64,000 nt of DNA from Bacillota bacterium. Its GTDB lineage: Bacteria; Bacillota; Clostridia; Christensenellales; SZUA-584. A model generated the notes under the pieces. It saw only the letters and a list, made by a program, of their open reading frames with translations, did no database searches and was not told the DNA's origin. Within the stretch, counting starts at the first letter, position 1; each line of letters begins with the position of its first letter. The stretch covers positions 93,410 through 157,409 of the forward strand of contig JAEWTW010000043.1 in NCBI GenBank assembly GCA_023397655.1. Direction: 5' to 3'. Made by a program: the position numbers and the translations under genes. Shown in pieces: positions 41,898-50,461 of this stretch.

Positions 41898-42392
41898 ATG
41901 ATAATATTACTTGCAATTGGATATATTGCAGCCTGTTTTAAATGGGGCGCCTGGAGACGGTGGCGTGATTTCTACGGTACTGTTCTCTACGTAATAATCG
42001 GTGATCTGGCATATCAGTTTGTTTTTTGTGATTACAGGCTTTGGACATATACCGGAATGCTTGGCCACACCTATACTGCGCTTATAATATCGTTCATAAT
42101 TTTTCCGCCCGCTATTATTTTATATCTTACGCATTTTCCTTCAGGGTTCTTTAAGCAGAGTCTATATGTGATTATTTGGGCTATTGTAAATACCTTTATT
42201 GAAATAATAGCATATTTGATAAGCGGATTGCGCTATGAAAACAACTGGTGCATTTTTTGGTCTTTCCTGTTATTCCTCATTGCTTTTATTTTGATACGTG
42301 CTCATTTTGAGAAACCCCTTCTGGTGTGGCCTATATCACTAGGCTGTGGGGTTGCATGTGCTTTAATATTTGGACTTCCGCCTCTTGTATAA
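41898..42392 (+). CDS. Small polytopic membrane protein, likely relative of the 41250 product
   Basis: A 164-residue protein with about five membrane segments and the sequence FVFCDYRLWTYTGMLGHTY between segments, similar to motifs in CBO0543-like proteins. No clear ribosome site precedes the ATG, so the start is uncertain. AT-rich like its neighbour, 100 bp downstream of it. Function unknown. Confidence 0.65.
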   Translation: MIILLAIGYIAACFKWGAWRRWRDFYGTVLYVIIGDLAYQFVFCDYRLWTYTGMLGHTYTALIISFIIFPPAIILYLTHFPSGFFKQSLYVIIWAIVNTFIEIIAYLISGLRYENNWCIFWSFLLFLIAFILIRAHFEKPLLVWPISLGCGVACALIFGLPPLV

Positions 42393-42418
42393 TGGAAATT
42401 GCAAGATACGTTAAATGT

Positions 42419-42660
42419 TCATTTTGTAAACAATATCTTGACACTTTCAAAGTGAAACTCGAACTCCGTCTGTGATTTGATAGCTACTTTTTCAACCATG
42501 TCCTTAAATAAGTCAGTATCTATTACAAAGGACGTTATCTTTTTTCTTATTACTTGTTCATTCAACTCCGTTATCTTAAACTTCCGTTTTAAAATTCAAT
42601 AATTTCTTGATAAGTAATCGTTGGAGAACCTTTGCATATTTGTCTACCTTACCTAACTTC
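42419..42660 (-). pseudogene. C-terminal remnant of a large serine recombinase
   Basis: On the minus strand one frame reads KITELNEQVIRKKITSF and then LFKDMVEKVAIKSQTEFEFHF before the stop at 42419; the upstream part continues in another frame as KLGKVDKYAKVLQRLLIKKL. The phrase VEKV.IKS..E.EFHF is typical of the C-terminus of large serine recombinases. It is frameshifted and has no N-terminal catalytic domain. Confidence 0.55.
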
Positions 42661-42666
42661 TCATGG

Positions 42667-42747
42667 AAGGCCCGTAAACACTACGTTTGTGGGCTTTTGC
42701 TATGCCCAATAAATCTCTGGTGACAAAAATGGCCGTTTGACCCCCAT
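42667..42747. repeat. Third copy of the tRNA terminator plus TTTGACCCCCAT site
   Basis: The terminator hairpin (42667-42697) and one GTTTGACCCCCAT site (42735-42747) repeat the arrangement after the two upstream tRNA copies, but the tRNA part itself is missing and only one arm site remains. It marks the left end of the conjugative element. Confidence 0.7.
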
Positions 42748-42776
42748 AAAAAAAGCGAAAGGAGTTCAATTGGACT

Positions 42777-43184
42777 ATGACAATCTATGAATATTTGGAA
42801 GCCCTTTTACGGGTAAAAAATTCAAAAATACTTGAGCATGACATTACCCCTGCTGACAACGATTGGGAAAGCGCGGCTTTTGAAGTAGCGCAATTAGTAA
42901 GTGGCAGCTTTACCTACCGGCTTTACGAAACTTTATGGCTAAGCGGCTTCCCAATGGAGGCGGTCACTTCCCATCTTGAAGCCATGTACGATAAATCGGA
43001 TTTTCATGGGTTCCTCTATTTGCTTGTTCTGCTTGCAGATTCCATTAATTTCACATTCCCTCCGCAGTTCTATGAGATGAGTATGCAGGATAAGATGGTT
43101 CCCCCGTTGTCTGCCGCCATTATTGAGGATTGGTTGGCATACGATAATGAGTATGAAGAAATAGAAGAAGATCAAACCGAATAA
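42777..43184 (+). CDS. Element left-end protein of unknown function
   Basis: A 135-residue soluble acidic protein beginning MTIYEYLEALLRVKNSK and ending in EEIEEDQTE. I do not recognise a domain. It is the first gene inside the element, next to the arm-type site, and a decayed copy lies in the equivalent position at 32178, so it belongs to the element backbone rather than to cargo. GGAG lies about 12 bases upstream. A strong terminator follows. Confidence 0.75.
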   Translation: MTIYEYLEALLRVKNSKILEHDITPADNDWESAAFEVAQLVSGSFTYRLYETLWLSGFPMEAVTSHLEAMYDKSDFHGFLYLLVLLADSINFTFPPQFYEMSMQDKMVPPLSAAIIEDWLAYDNEYEEIEEDQTE

Positions 43185-43194
43185 CCGCAAACAT

Positions 43195-43234
43195 AGAGGC
43201 CGCTTGTTCATTTTGAGCAAGTGGCCTCTTTTTA
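43195..43234 (+). terminator. Rho-independent terminator
   Basis: AGAGGCCGCTTG pairs with CAAGTGGCCTCT (43195-43206 with 43218-43229), followed by a T run. Confidence 0.88.
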
Positions 43235-43304
43235 TACACTTGCAAATCACATTTTTCCGTTACACAATGAAAGCAAAGATATGCTTTGACAGGAGGGATA
43301 CGCC

Positions 43305-43481
43305 ATGAAGAATAAAAAAACAAGAATCTATCTGAGCGAAGCTGAATGGCAGATCGTTTTACATAGCTTGAATGACTTTCGCAATAAGCTGATTCGGGAA
43401 AAAGGCTACTGCCCGGATGTAGTAAACGAGGTTCTGGCTAAGGTAATGAACGCCCGTAAAAAAAGAATTAAAGTCGCATAA
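43305..43481 (+). CDS. Small basic element protein of unknown function
   Basis: A 58-residue protein (LSEAEWQIVLHSLNDFRNKL, ending in a basic KKRIKVA tail). AGGAGGGATACGCC precedes the ATG, giving good support despite its size. Similar small helical proteins occur near the left end of Firmicutes conjugative elements. A hairpin terminator follows at 43496. Confidence 0.7.
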   Translation: MKNKKTRIYLSEAEWQIVLHSLNDFRNKLIREKGYCPDVVNEVLAKVMNARKKRIKVA

Positions 43482-43495
43482 GCCCTTCACACATA

Positions 43496-43530
43496 GGCCG
43501 TCTGTTCTCTTTTGAGGATAGGCGGCTTTT
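43496..43530 (+). terminator. Hairpin terminator after the 58-residue gene
   Basis: GCCGTCT pairs with AGGCGGC (one G-T pair) around an inner TCTC/GAG stem, followed by TTTT. Confidence 0.7.
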
Positions 43531-43548
43531 ATATTTTCCTCCGTTACA

Positions 43549-43576
43549 TAGCCGTCCGCTTCACCGTGGGCGGCTA
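43549..43576 (+). promoter_or_regulatory. Hairpin in the ParA leader
   Basis: TAGCCGTCC pairs with GGGCGGCTA, 27 bp before the parA start. No T run follows. It is the third hairpin with a CCG/CGG core in 380 bp. Confidence 0.5.
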
Positions 43577-43602
43577 AATTTATAAAAAGGAGGAAACCCG
43601 CA

Positions 43603-44424
43603 ATGTCGGAAACCAAGGTGATCGCCATTGCCAACCAAAAGGGCGGCGTCGGGAAAACCACCACGGCGGCGAATCTCGGCATCGGCCTTGCCATGCTGGG
43701 AAAAAAGGTGCTGCTGGTGGACGCGGACCCCCAAGCCGATCTGACCACCTCTCTCGGCTGGCCGGATCAGGACAATCTGCCCACAACGCTTGCAGATCTC
43801 ATGGAAAAGGTCATGAGTGACGAACCCATCGCCTTAAAGGAAGGTGTGCTGCATCACAACGAGGGCATTGACCTCATCCCTTCGGGCATCGAGCTGTCGG
43901 CCATGGAAATGACGCTGGTCAATGCCATGAGCCGGGAATTTACGCTGCGCACCTACCTTGAGGGCATCAAGCGCGATTACGAGTATGTCCTCATTGACTG
44001 TATGCCGTCGCTTGGGATGATAACCATCAATGCGTTGGCGGCGGCGGACAGCGTTATCATTCCTGTTCAGGCCCACTACCTTCCCGCCAAGGGCATGACG
44101 CAGCTCATGCGTACCATTGGCAAAGTACGAAAGCAAATCAATCCTCATCTGAAGGTGGAGGGCATTTTACTCACGCTGGCGGACATGCGTACCAACCTTG
44201 CCCGTACCACGGCGGACACGCTCAGGCAGGGATACGGCGGCGTGCTGAGGATTTTCAAAACGGAAATCCCCATCGGCGTTAAGGCCGCTGAAACCACCGC
44301 CGCAGGCAAGAGTATTTTTGCCTATGATAAAAACGGCAAGGTGGCCCAAGCGTATGCTGCGTTTGCAAAGGAGGTGGATTCAGGTGGCGAAAGAACTAAA
44401 GCTAAACCTGCCCTCAGTAGATGA
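43603..44424 (+). CDS. parA: ParA-family partition ATPase
   Basis: A 273-residue Soj/ParA protein: deviant Walker A KGGVGKTT (13-20), VDADPQADLTTSLG, Walker B YVLIDCMPSLG and IPVQAHYLPAKGM. Together with ParB it would segregate the element after excision, or stabilise it. AGGAGG lies before the ATG. Its end overlaps the parB start by 41 bp. ParAB pairs are common on large conjugative elements. Confidence 0.93.
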   Translation: MSETKVIAIANQKGGVGKTTTAANLGIGLAMLGKKVLLVDADPQADLTTSLGWPDQDNLPTTLADLMEKVMSDEPIALKEGVLHHNEGIDLIPSGIELSAMEMTLVNAMSREFTLRTYLEGIKRDYEYVLIDCMPSLGMITINALAAADSVIIPVQAHYLPAKGMTQLMRTIGKVRKQINPHLKVEGILLTLADMRTNLARTTADTLRQGYGGVLRIFKTEIPIGVKAAETTAAGKSIFAYDKNGKVAQAYAAFAKEVDSGGERTKAKPALSR

Positions 44425-45313
44425 CCTGTTTTCCACGCAGGAGGAACGCGACGACGCGCAGCGCGAGAAGGTCATGCAGATACCGCTTGCCGAAATCAGC
44501 GGCTTTCCCAACCATCCCTTTAAGGTGCGGATGGACGAGGCCATGCAGGAAATGGCGCAGAGCGTCAAGGAATACGGCGTGCTGGTTCCCGCCCTGGTGC
44601 GCCCCAAGAAGGGCGGCGGGTATGAAATGGTGGCCGGGCACCGGCGCAAGGCGGCAAGCGAGCTTGCGGGTGTTGAAACCATCCCCTGTATCGTCCGCAG
44701 CCTGACCGACGATGAAGCCACCATCATCATGGTGGACAGTAATTTGCAGCGTGAACGCATCCTGCCCTCTGAAAAGGCTTTCGCGTATAAGATGAAGCTG
44801 GAGGCCATGAGACGACAGGGACAAAGGAGTGATTTAACTTCCACGCCATTGGCGGGGAAGTTAAAAGGCAAGGAATCAGCGGAAATTATTGGCGATGCGG
44901 CTGGTGAAAGCAAAGACCAAGTACGCAGATATATCCGACTGACTGAGCTGGAAACGCCCATGCTGGACATGGTTGATGAGGGAAAAATCGCTTTCCGGCC
45001 CGCTGTGGAGCTATCCTACCTGCCGAAAGAGCAGCAACAATCCTTACTGACCACCATGGAGAGCGAGGACTGCACCCCGTCGCTGGCCCAGGCCATCAAG
45101 ATGAAGCAGTTTTCGCAGGAGGGCCGATTGAACGAGGACGTGATCCTCTCCATCTTATCCGAGGAAAAGCCTAACCAGAAAGAACAATTCAAAATGCCCA
45201 GGGAGCGTATCAGCAAGTATTTTCCACCGGGGACGCCCGCTCAGAAGATTGAGGATACCATCATCAAGGCGTTGGAGCTGTACCGCAAGCGGCAGCGGGA
45301 CATGGAACGGTAA
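44384..45313 (+). CDS. parB: ParB-family partition protein
   Basis: A 309-residue DNA-binding protein. Seen: IPLAEISGFPNHPF, the CTP-binding region YEMVAGHRRKAASELAG (GHRR) and MVDSNLQRERILPSEKAFAYKM, then a helix-turn-helix (AAGESKDQVRRYIRLTEL) as in ParB/Noc. The GTG start at 44384 has GGAGG upstream; the open frame from 44318 has none. It should bind a parS-like centromere on the element, which I did not find. An imperfect GGGGGCAG/CTGCC..CCCCC hairpin lies after it (45325-45375). Confidence 0.92.
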   Translation: MAKELKLNLPSVDDLFSTQEERDDAQREKVMQIPLAEISGFPNHPFKVRMDEAMQEMAQSVKEYGVLVPALVRPKKGGGYEMVAGHRRKAASELAGVETIPCIVRSLTDDEATIIMVDSNLQRERILPSEKAFAYKMKLEAMRRQGQRSDLTSTPLAGKLKGKESAEIIGDAAGESKDQVRRYIRLTELETPMLDMVDEGKIAFRPAVELSYLPKEQQQSLLTTMESEDCTPSLAQAIKMKQFSQEGRLNEDVILSILSEEKPNQKEQFKMPRERISKYFPPGTPAQKIEDTIIKALELYRKRQRDMER

Positions 45314-45465
45314 CGCACTCACAAGGGGGCAGTCTGCCTGTTTGCCGGTCGGAGTGCGGCTGCCGGTTCCCCCTCCCTGCATCCCACCCCCTCAAAACCT
45401 GCCGTACCAGCCGAAAAAGAAAATATCGGCACGCAATCAATAGAACTTAGGAGGTTATTCAGAAC

Positions 45466-46233
45466 ATGAAGCTGTTAAGAAACAAATTCGTCATCGGAAC
45501 CTTATGCATTGTGCTGGCGCTGCTGTTCGCTTTTGTCGCGCTGCCCGCGCTGACGGGAAGCGGAGATGAGACAGCGAGCGTCCTGCGCATGACCCAAACT
45601 GTGAGCGAAGGGACGCAGCTCACCACCGATATGGTGGAGACAGTGGGTGTACCAAAAAATCTTGTGGAGAACGGCATGAGCGAACAATCGGCGGCTGTCG
45701 GCAAATACGCTGCGGCTGACCTGTACGCCGGGGATTATCTTACGACCGAAAAGCTGACCGCCACGCTTGCGGAACAAAATCTTTTTTCGGCAGGTACGGA
45801 TAAAGGCAAAATGGTGATATCCGTCACCCTGCCGTCTCTGGCCTCCGGCGTGTCCGGACGGCTGCTGCCCGGTGATATTGTGAGCGTTATCGCCATTCCG
45901 CAGGGCACCGTCAATCAAACGCTGGGCGTGGAACCGGGCGAAGCAACGGAAACAACCACCTCCGGCGCGTATATCGACCCGGTGCTTGCCCACATTGAGG
46001 TGTGCATGGTCACGACGAGCACCGGCGCGGACGCCAGCGTGGAAGCACAGCCGGATGAAGATACAAAAAATACGCTGCCCGTCACCGTCTCCTTCTACGC
46101 TACCGAGGAACAGGCGCTGAAGCTGGCCGAACTGGAGCAGGCAGGCGCTATTCATCTCGCGTTCGTTGCCCGTGGAAACGCGGTTTCGGATTATGTGCCC
46201 GATAGCGTACTGGTGGGAACGGAGGTGGACTGA
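45466..46233 (+). CDS. CpaB/RcpC-like Tad pilus assembly protein (SAF domain)
   Basis: A 255-residue protein with an N-terminal membrane anchor (residues 8-31) and a SAF domain (VSEGTQLTTDMVETVGVPKN, AADLYAGDYLTTEKL) followed by the RcpC-type domain (KGKMVISVTLPSL and LLPGDIVSVIAIP). In Tad systems CpaB/RcpC is an outside-facing assembly protein. TAGGAGG precedes the ATG. It opens the cluster of Tad-like genes that runs to 54729. Confidence 0.85.
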   Translation: MKLLRNKFVIGTLCIVLALLFAFVALPALTGSGDETASVLRMTQTVSEGTQLTTDMVETVGVPKNLVENGMSEQSAAVGKYAAADLYAGDYLTTEKLTATLAEQNLFSAGTDKGKMVISVTLPSLASGVSGRLLPGDIVSVIAIPQGTVNQTLGVEPGEATETTTSGAYIDPVLAHIEVCMVTTSTGADASVEAQPDEDTKNTLPVTVSFYATEEQALKLAELEQAGAIHLAFVARGNAVSDYVPDSVLVGTEVD

Positions 46234-46234
46234 C

Positions 46235-46954
46235 ATGGTTTTCGCCATATGGGGACGCGACGGTACGGGCAAAAGCACGCTGGCTGGTGCGCTGGGACGG
46301 ATGTTTTCAAAGAATGGCGTGACGGCTATCATCGACACCGACCTGACACAGCCGACACTGCCCACAAGGATAAACGGAAAAAAACTCGACGCGGAAGCAT
46401 CGCTCGGCAAAGCCATATCGGGCATGGGCGCGGATGACGCCGCTAAATACCTGCATCAGCATCCCAAAACGAAACGGCTCTTTTACGCGGGACTGACCGC
46501 TCAGGACGAATACCTGTCCTACGAGCTGGGGCTGGACGCGACCGACACGGCGAAGGACTTCTTGCAGCGCTGCACGGTGCTGGCGGATACGGTCATCCTT
46601 GACCTGTCAGGGCAGCGCGCCGACCCCTTCGTTCCTGCCGTACTGTCCGGTGCGGACAAGATCATTGTCCCCATCACGCCGAACATTCAGGGAGTGTGCT
46701 GGTTCAACGCCGTCAAACCCTTTCTTGAGGCCATGAATGCGGCAGGCCGCGTGCTGCCCATTGCGGCAATGGCGGACAGACAGCACGATCTGTCCGTTGT
46801 GGAGAAAGCGGCGGATATGCGGTTCATCGCAGTGCTGCCGTATGTACGAGAATTCCGGCAGGATGATGCGGATGTCGGCACGACGCCGGCATCAACGCGT
46901 TACGCCAAACAGGTACAAAAAATATTCGGGATGCTGCGGGAGGTGAAAGCATGA
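46235..46954 (+). CDS. CpaE/TadZ-like MinD-family ATPase
   Basis: A 239-residue P-loop ATPase starting MVFAIWGRDGTGKSTLAG (Walker A residues 7-15), with a Walker-B-like VILDLSGQRADPFV and ADKIIVPITPNIQGV. CpaE/TadZ proteins position the pilus machine. It lacks the N-terminal receiver-like domain of classical CpaE. The ATG at 46235 has GGAGGTGG upstream and lies 1 bp after the cpaB stop; its end overlaps the next start (ATGA). Confidence 0.82.
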   Translation: MVFAIWGRDGTGKSTLAGALGRMFSKNGVTAIIDTDLTQPTLPTRINGKKLDAEASLGKAISGMGADDAAKYLHQHPKTKRLFYAGLTAQDEYLSYELGLDATDTAKDFLQRCTVLADTVILDLSGQRADPFVPAVLSGADKIIVPITPNIQGVCWFNAVKPFLEAMNAAGRVLPIAAMADRQHDLSVVEKAADMRFIAVLPYVREFRQDDADVGTTPASTRYAKQVQKIFGMLREVKA

Positions 46955-48276
46955 GCCGTACACTTCGGGAACTGGCCTATGAAAAACAGCAGACCGTCAC
47001 TCAGGAAAAAGACGCATACGAAGCCGTACTGGAGCGGGTGCGCACTGATATTTCAAGGGATCACGCGGAAACGCTTGCCCGGAGCGTTGCCGAAAAATCC
47101 GCGTCGGAGGCCGTCAAACGGCTGATTGGCGAATACGTGACCGCGCATCAGCTTCGCGTGGGCGGGATGTCCGCGCAGGTGCTGGCCGACAGGCTGTACG
47201 GCGACATGGCGGGTTTCGGCTTTCTGGATAAATACATTGCCGATCCCGATATCGAGGAAATCAACGGCAATAGCTGGCGGGACATTGAGATCGTCACGCG
47301 CTCCGGCTGGCATAAAGCCCCGGAGCGTTTTCTTTCGCCGCAGCACGCCGAGGACACCCTGCGCAAGATGGTTCGCTTGGGCGGCTTGGTGCTGGACGGT
47401 ACGAGCCCCATTGTGGACAGCTATATCACGCAGGGCATCCGCATATCGGCTATGATCCCGCCTATCACCGACCGGCGCAGCGGCGCGGTGTTCTCCATCC
47501 GCCGCCAGCGCATGGCGAAGGTCGCAAAACAGCAGCTTGTCGAATGGCGGACAGCCACGCCGGAAATGCTGGACTTTTTGGTTCTGTGCATAAATCACGG
47601 CGTTTCCGTGGGATTCGCGGGTAAAACCGGCTCAGGAAAGACAACGGATATCGCCTTTCTGTTGAATGCGGCGAACAAAAACAGCCGTATCTACACGATT
47701 GAGGAAACGCGGGAGCTTGATCTTTTCAGCACGGACGATCAGGGTAACGCGCAGAACCGTGTCATCCATACCTGCATCCGGCCCAGTGATATGGAGAGCG
47801 CCGACGTAGACATGAACGACCTTTTAAGAAAGGCTATGCGCTTTAGCCCGGACATCATCGCCGTGGCCGAGATGCGCGGCGCGGAAGCCATGACCGCACA
47901 GGAGGCGGCCCGCACCGGGCACGTTGTAGTGACCAGCTTGCACGCCAATTCCGCAAGAAAAGCGTATGGGCGAATCCTCTCCATGTGCCAGATGTCGGGC
48001 ACCAATATCTCCACGAACATCCTCATAGGCTTCGTAGCCGAAGCGTTTCCCATTATGGTGTTTAAGCGCCAGTTCCCGGACGGTACACGCCGTATCATGG
48101 AGATCGTGGAAGCCACGGGCGTTCGGGACGGCGTGGTGCAGGCGCGCACGCTGTTCCGGTTCGAGGATGGACAATTCGTTCAGATGGATGGCATATCCGA
48201 TAGTTTGGCTATGACCCTGTTGGAAAACGGCGCGCCTGCCGCTTCCGTGGGCCGGGTTAAGGTGGTGATATCATGA
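46951..48276 (+). CDS. tadA: TadA/CpaF secretion ATPase
   Basis: A 441-residue type II/IV secretion ATPase. Seen: SGLRLGGL-type region KMVRLGGLVLDGTSPIVDSY, RISAMIPPI, FSIRRQRMAK, Walker A GFAGKTGSGKTT (224-232), IEETREL Asp-box region, Walker-B-like DIIAVAEMRGAEA and histidine box TGHVVVTSLHANSARK. It forms the hexamer that powers pilus assembly from the cytosol. Same family as ATPases of conjugative pili. Overlaps both neighbours by 4 bases. Confidence 0.92.
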   Translation: MSRTLRELAYEKQQTVTQEKDAYEAVLERVRTDISRDHAETLARSVAEKSASEAVKRLIGEYVTAHQLRVGGMSAQVLADRLYGDMAGFGFLDKYIADPDIEEINGNSWRDIEIVTRSGWHKAPERFLSPQHAEDTLRKMVRLGGLVLDGTSPIVDSYITQGIRISAMIPPITDRRSGAVFSIRRQRMAKVAKQQLVEWRTATPEMLDFLVLCINHGVSVGFAGKTGSGKTTDIAFLLNAANKNSRIYTIEETRELDLFSTDDQGNAQNRVIHTCIRPSDMESADVDMNDLLRKAMRFSPDIIAVAEMRGAEAMTAQEAARTGHVVVTSLHANSARKAYGRILSMCQMSGTNISTNILIGFVAEAFPIMVFKRQFPDGTRRIMEIVEATGVRDGVVQARTLFRFEDGQFVQMDGISDSLAMTLLENGAPAASVGRVKVVIS

Positions 48277-49196
48277 TCCAGATATTGTGTGCCTTGCTGC
48301 TCATAGTGGGGCTTTTTTTGTTGCTGGGCGTCCACCCTTCGGATATGGCGCGACCGTTCGCAAAACCGTTCCAGCGACATCGGGAACGAACGAATAAGAT
48401 ACGGCGCATTACCGGAAAACCGAAGGGAAAGCTGGCCGCGACGGTGGACGACGCCAAGGAAATGCTTACAGCGGCAGGCATGAACGAGCATATTGACGCG
48501 TACAAATGGGCGGCTGTCATACTGGCAATCGTCGGTCTGCTGATCGGCCTCGCGCTGGATAACGTTCTCGCCGGGTTGGTGCTGGCGGCTGGCCTGGGTT
48601 TCTCGCCGCTTATCGTCATCCGTGTCCGCACCGGGGACTATATCCGCAGTTTAAACGAGAAGCTGGAGAGTGCGATGGGAACCGTCACCAACTCGTATGT
48701 GGCGGGCGGCGACCTGATTGGCGCGGTGGAAAATAACCTGCACCTGCTGTCCGCTCCGCTTGACGGCGTGTTCCGGCAGTTTTATACCGAAACGCAGCTT
48801 ATTGACTCGGACATTGTAAAAGCCCTGCGTCGGATGCGGGAGCGCATCGACAACCGCTATTGGCGGGATTGGTGCGACGTGCTGATTCAGTGCCAACGCG
48901 ACCGGCAGTTACGGTTCGCGCTGCCGGGCATTGTAAGCCGCCTTGGTGAAATGCGCCGGGCGCAGATGGAAGCCGACACGGCTATTCAGAAACAGCTTGG
49001 CGATTATATCATCACGGTCATGCTGGTGCTGGGAGCCATTCCCATGATGGGAGCCATGATGCCTGACTGGTATACCATGCTCACCACCACACCCGCAGGG
49101 AAAATCACGCTGGCTGTAGTGCTGGCCGCCGTATCGGCGACTGCTGTATGGGTGGCGCGGCTGTACCGTCCGGTGGAAGGCGGTGAATCAAAATGA
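48273..49196 (+). CDS. tadB: TadB-like inner membrane platform protein
   Basis: A 307-residue T2SSF-family membrane protein with an N-terminal anchor (LCALLLIVGLFLLLGV), a second pair of hydrophobic segments near residues 80-110, and C-terminal segments ITVMLVLGAIPMMGAMMPDW and ITLAVVLAAVSATAVWVARL. With TadC it forms the platform on which the ATPase acts. ATGA overlap with both neighbours. Confidence 0.87.
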   Translation: MIQILCALLLIVGLFLLLGVHPSDMARPFAKPFQRHRERTNKIRRITGKPKGKLAATVDDAKEMLTAAGMNEHIDAYKWAAVILAIVGLLIGLALDNVLAGLVLAAGLGFSPLIVIRVRTGDYIRSLNEKLESAMGTVTNSYVAGGDLIGAVENNLHLLSAPLDGVFRQFYTETQLIDSDIVKALRRMRERIDNRYWRDWCDVLIQCQRDRQLRFALPGIVSRLGEMRRAQMEADTAIQKQLGDYIITVMLVLGAIPMMGAMMPDWYTMLTTTPAGKITLAVVLAAVSATAVWVARLYRPVEGGESK

Positions 49197-50068
49197 CGCT
49201 GCTTTATCTCATTCCCGGCCTGTTACTGGCCTTCGGATTATACCGCGTCGCACAGGCGGCGCTTTGTCTCCCTTCGGGGAAAAGCGCGGAAGCGGTACGC
49301 GGCATTCAGGGCAAACGGGACATGCCCGAACGCTTGCAGGCCGCGCTGCTGCCGCTGGTCTGGCTGATCTCCAAGCTCTTTCCCATGAGCGAATACCGGC
49401 AGAAACGGTTGGCAGCGGACTTCGCGCGGCTCCATATGAGCGAGACGCCGCAGGAATATGTGGGAGCGGCTATGACCCAATCCCTGCTGATGGCCCTGAT
49501 CGGCCTGTTGTTTGTTCCCCTTGGCGTTCCATGGCTGGCCCTGTTGACCGCCGTCGCCGCCGTTCTTGCCTATTTCCAGCGGATGCAAACTGTCCGCAAG
49601 CGTGTGGAAGCGCAAAACCGCGAGATCGAAGCGGAGCTGCCAAGGATGGTTGAAACCATGAATTACACCTTGCAGGACAACCGTGATATGCTGGCGTTTT
49701 TTGAAAAGTACCGCCGCGTGGCAGGCAAGGCGCTGGGCGTGGAGCTTGACCGGCTCATCACCGACATGCAGATCGGCAACCACGAGGCGGCGCTGCGAAA
49801 TATGGACGCGCGGCTCAATCTGCCATCGTTTTCGGCGCTTTGCGCGGTGTTGTGCGGCGTGTATAAGGGCGTCGATCAGCACACCAGCATGCTCGTTCTG
49901 GAGCAGGACATGCGCACGAAGGAGCGCGAAACGCTGCGCCGGTTGATGGAAAAGCGCCCCGGACGCATCAAGGTCGCCTCGTTCATCCTGACGATACTCA
50001 TGATCCTCATGTTCATGGTGCCGCTGGTGCTGATGATCATTAACAATCTGCAAGCCGTGGGCTTTTAG
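49193..50068 (+). CDS. tadC: TadC-like inner membrane platform protein
   Basis: A 291-residue T2SSF-family protein, hydrophobic at the N-terminus, near residues 100-125 (LLMALIGLLFVPLGVPWLAL) and at the C-terminus (SFILTILMILMFMVPLVLMI). The F-domain core ELPRMVETMNYTLQDNRDML and GKALGVELDRLITDM is visible. Partner of TadB. It ends the tightly overlapping set; a 120-bp gap follows before the pilin-like gene. Confidence 0.87.
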   Translation: MTLLYLIPGLLLAFGLYRVAQAALCLPSGKSAEAVRGIQGKRDMPERLQAALLPLVWLISKLFPMSEYRQKRLAADFARLHMSETPQEYVGAAMTQSLLMALIGLLFVPLGVPWLALLTAVAAVLAYFQRMQTVRKRVEAQNREIEAELPRMVETMNYTLQDNRDMLAFFEKYRRVAGKALGVELDRLITDMQIGNHEAALRNMDARLNLPSFSALCAVLCGVYKGVDQHTSMLVLEQDMRTKERETLRRLMEKRPGRIKVASFILTILMILMFMVPLVLMIINNLQAVGF

Positions 50069-50189
50069 CCCATCCGTCCGTTTGTTCCGGCAGCCGAAGG
50101 GAGGGCTGTTTTATTGCTCCCGAACACAGACGGATTTTATATACACCCATCCCTATCCTCAATATTAATTATGAAAAGGAGAAATCATC

Positions 50190-50393
50190 ATGCTGAAAGT
50201 CAAAAACACCATCCGCCGCTTTGTTTCCGAGAAAAAAGCCGAGGGCTTTTTGGATGTAGCCTTCAAGATTTTGATCGTCGTGGTCATCGGCGCGGCGGTC
50301 CTGCTAATCCTCAACGCTGCGGTGCCGAACCTGTTCTCCGGGCTGATCGAAAAGATCAGCAGCGAGTTGACCGGCATCAGCGTACTGCCGTAA
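50190..50393 (+). CDS. Small pilin-like membrane protein (DUF6133-type)
   Basis: A 67-residue protein: basic N-terminus with KKAEGFLDVAFK, then one long hydrophobic helix (ILIVVVIGAAVLLILNAAVP) and a short amphipathic tail. Its size, single helix and place directly after tadC match Flp-type pilins, though the usual glycine/XXXXEY cleavage site is not clear; the EGFLD stretch could serve that role. GGAG precedes the ATG. Probably the major pilus subunit or a pseudopilin. Confidence 0.72.
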   Translation: MLKVKNTIRRFVSEKKAEGFLDVAFKILIVVVIGAAVLLILNAAVPNLFSGLIEKISSELTGISVLP

Positions 50394-50461
50394 GCCACCA
50401 ACAAACAGATGGAGGAGGGGCTGCCGCGCGGCAGTCCCTTTCCCATCGGAAAGGAACCGGT

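Noticed and set aside
45320..45420. GC-rich stretch that looked tRNA-like
   Set aside because: No cloverleaf could be folded; it is better described as an imperfect hairpin between parB and cpaB.
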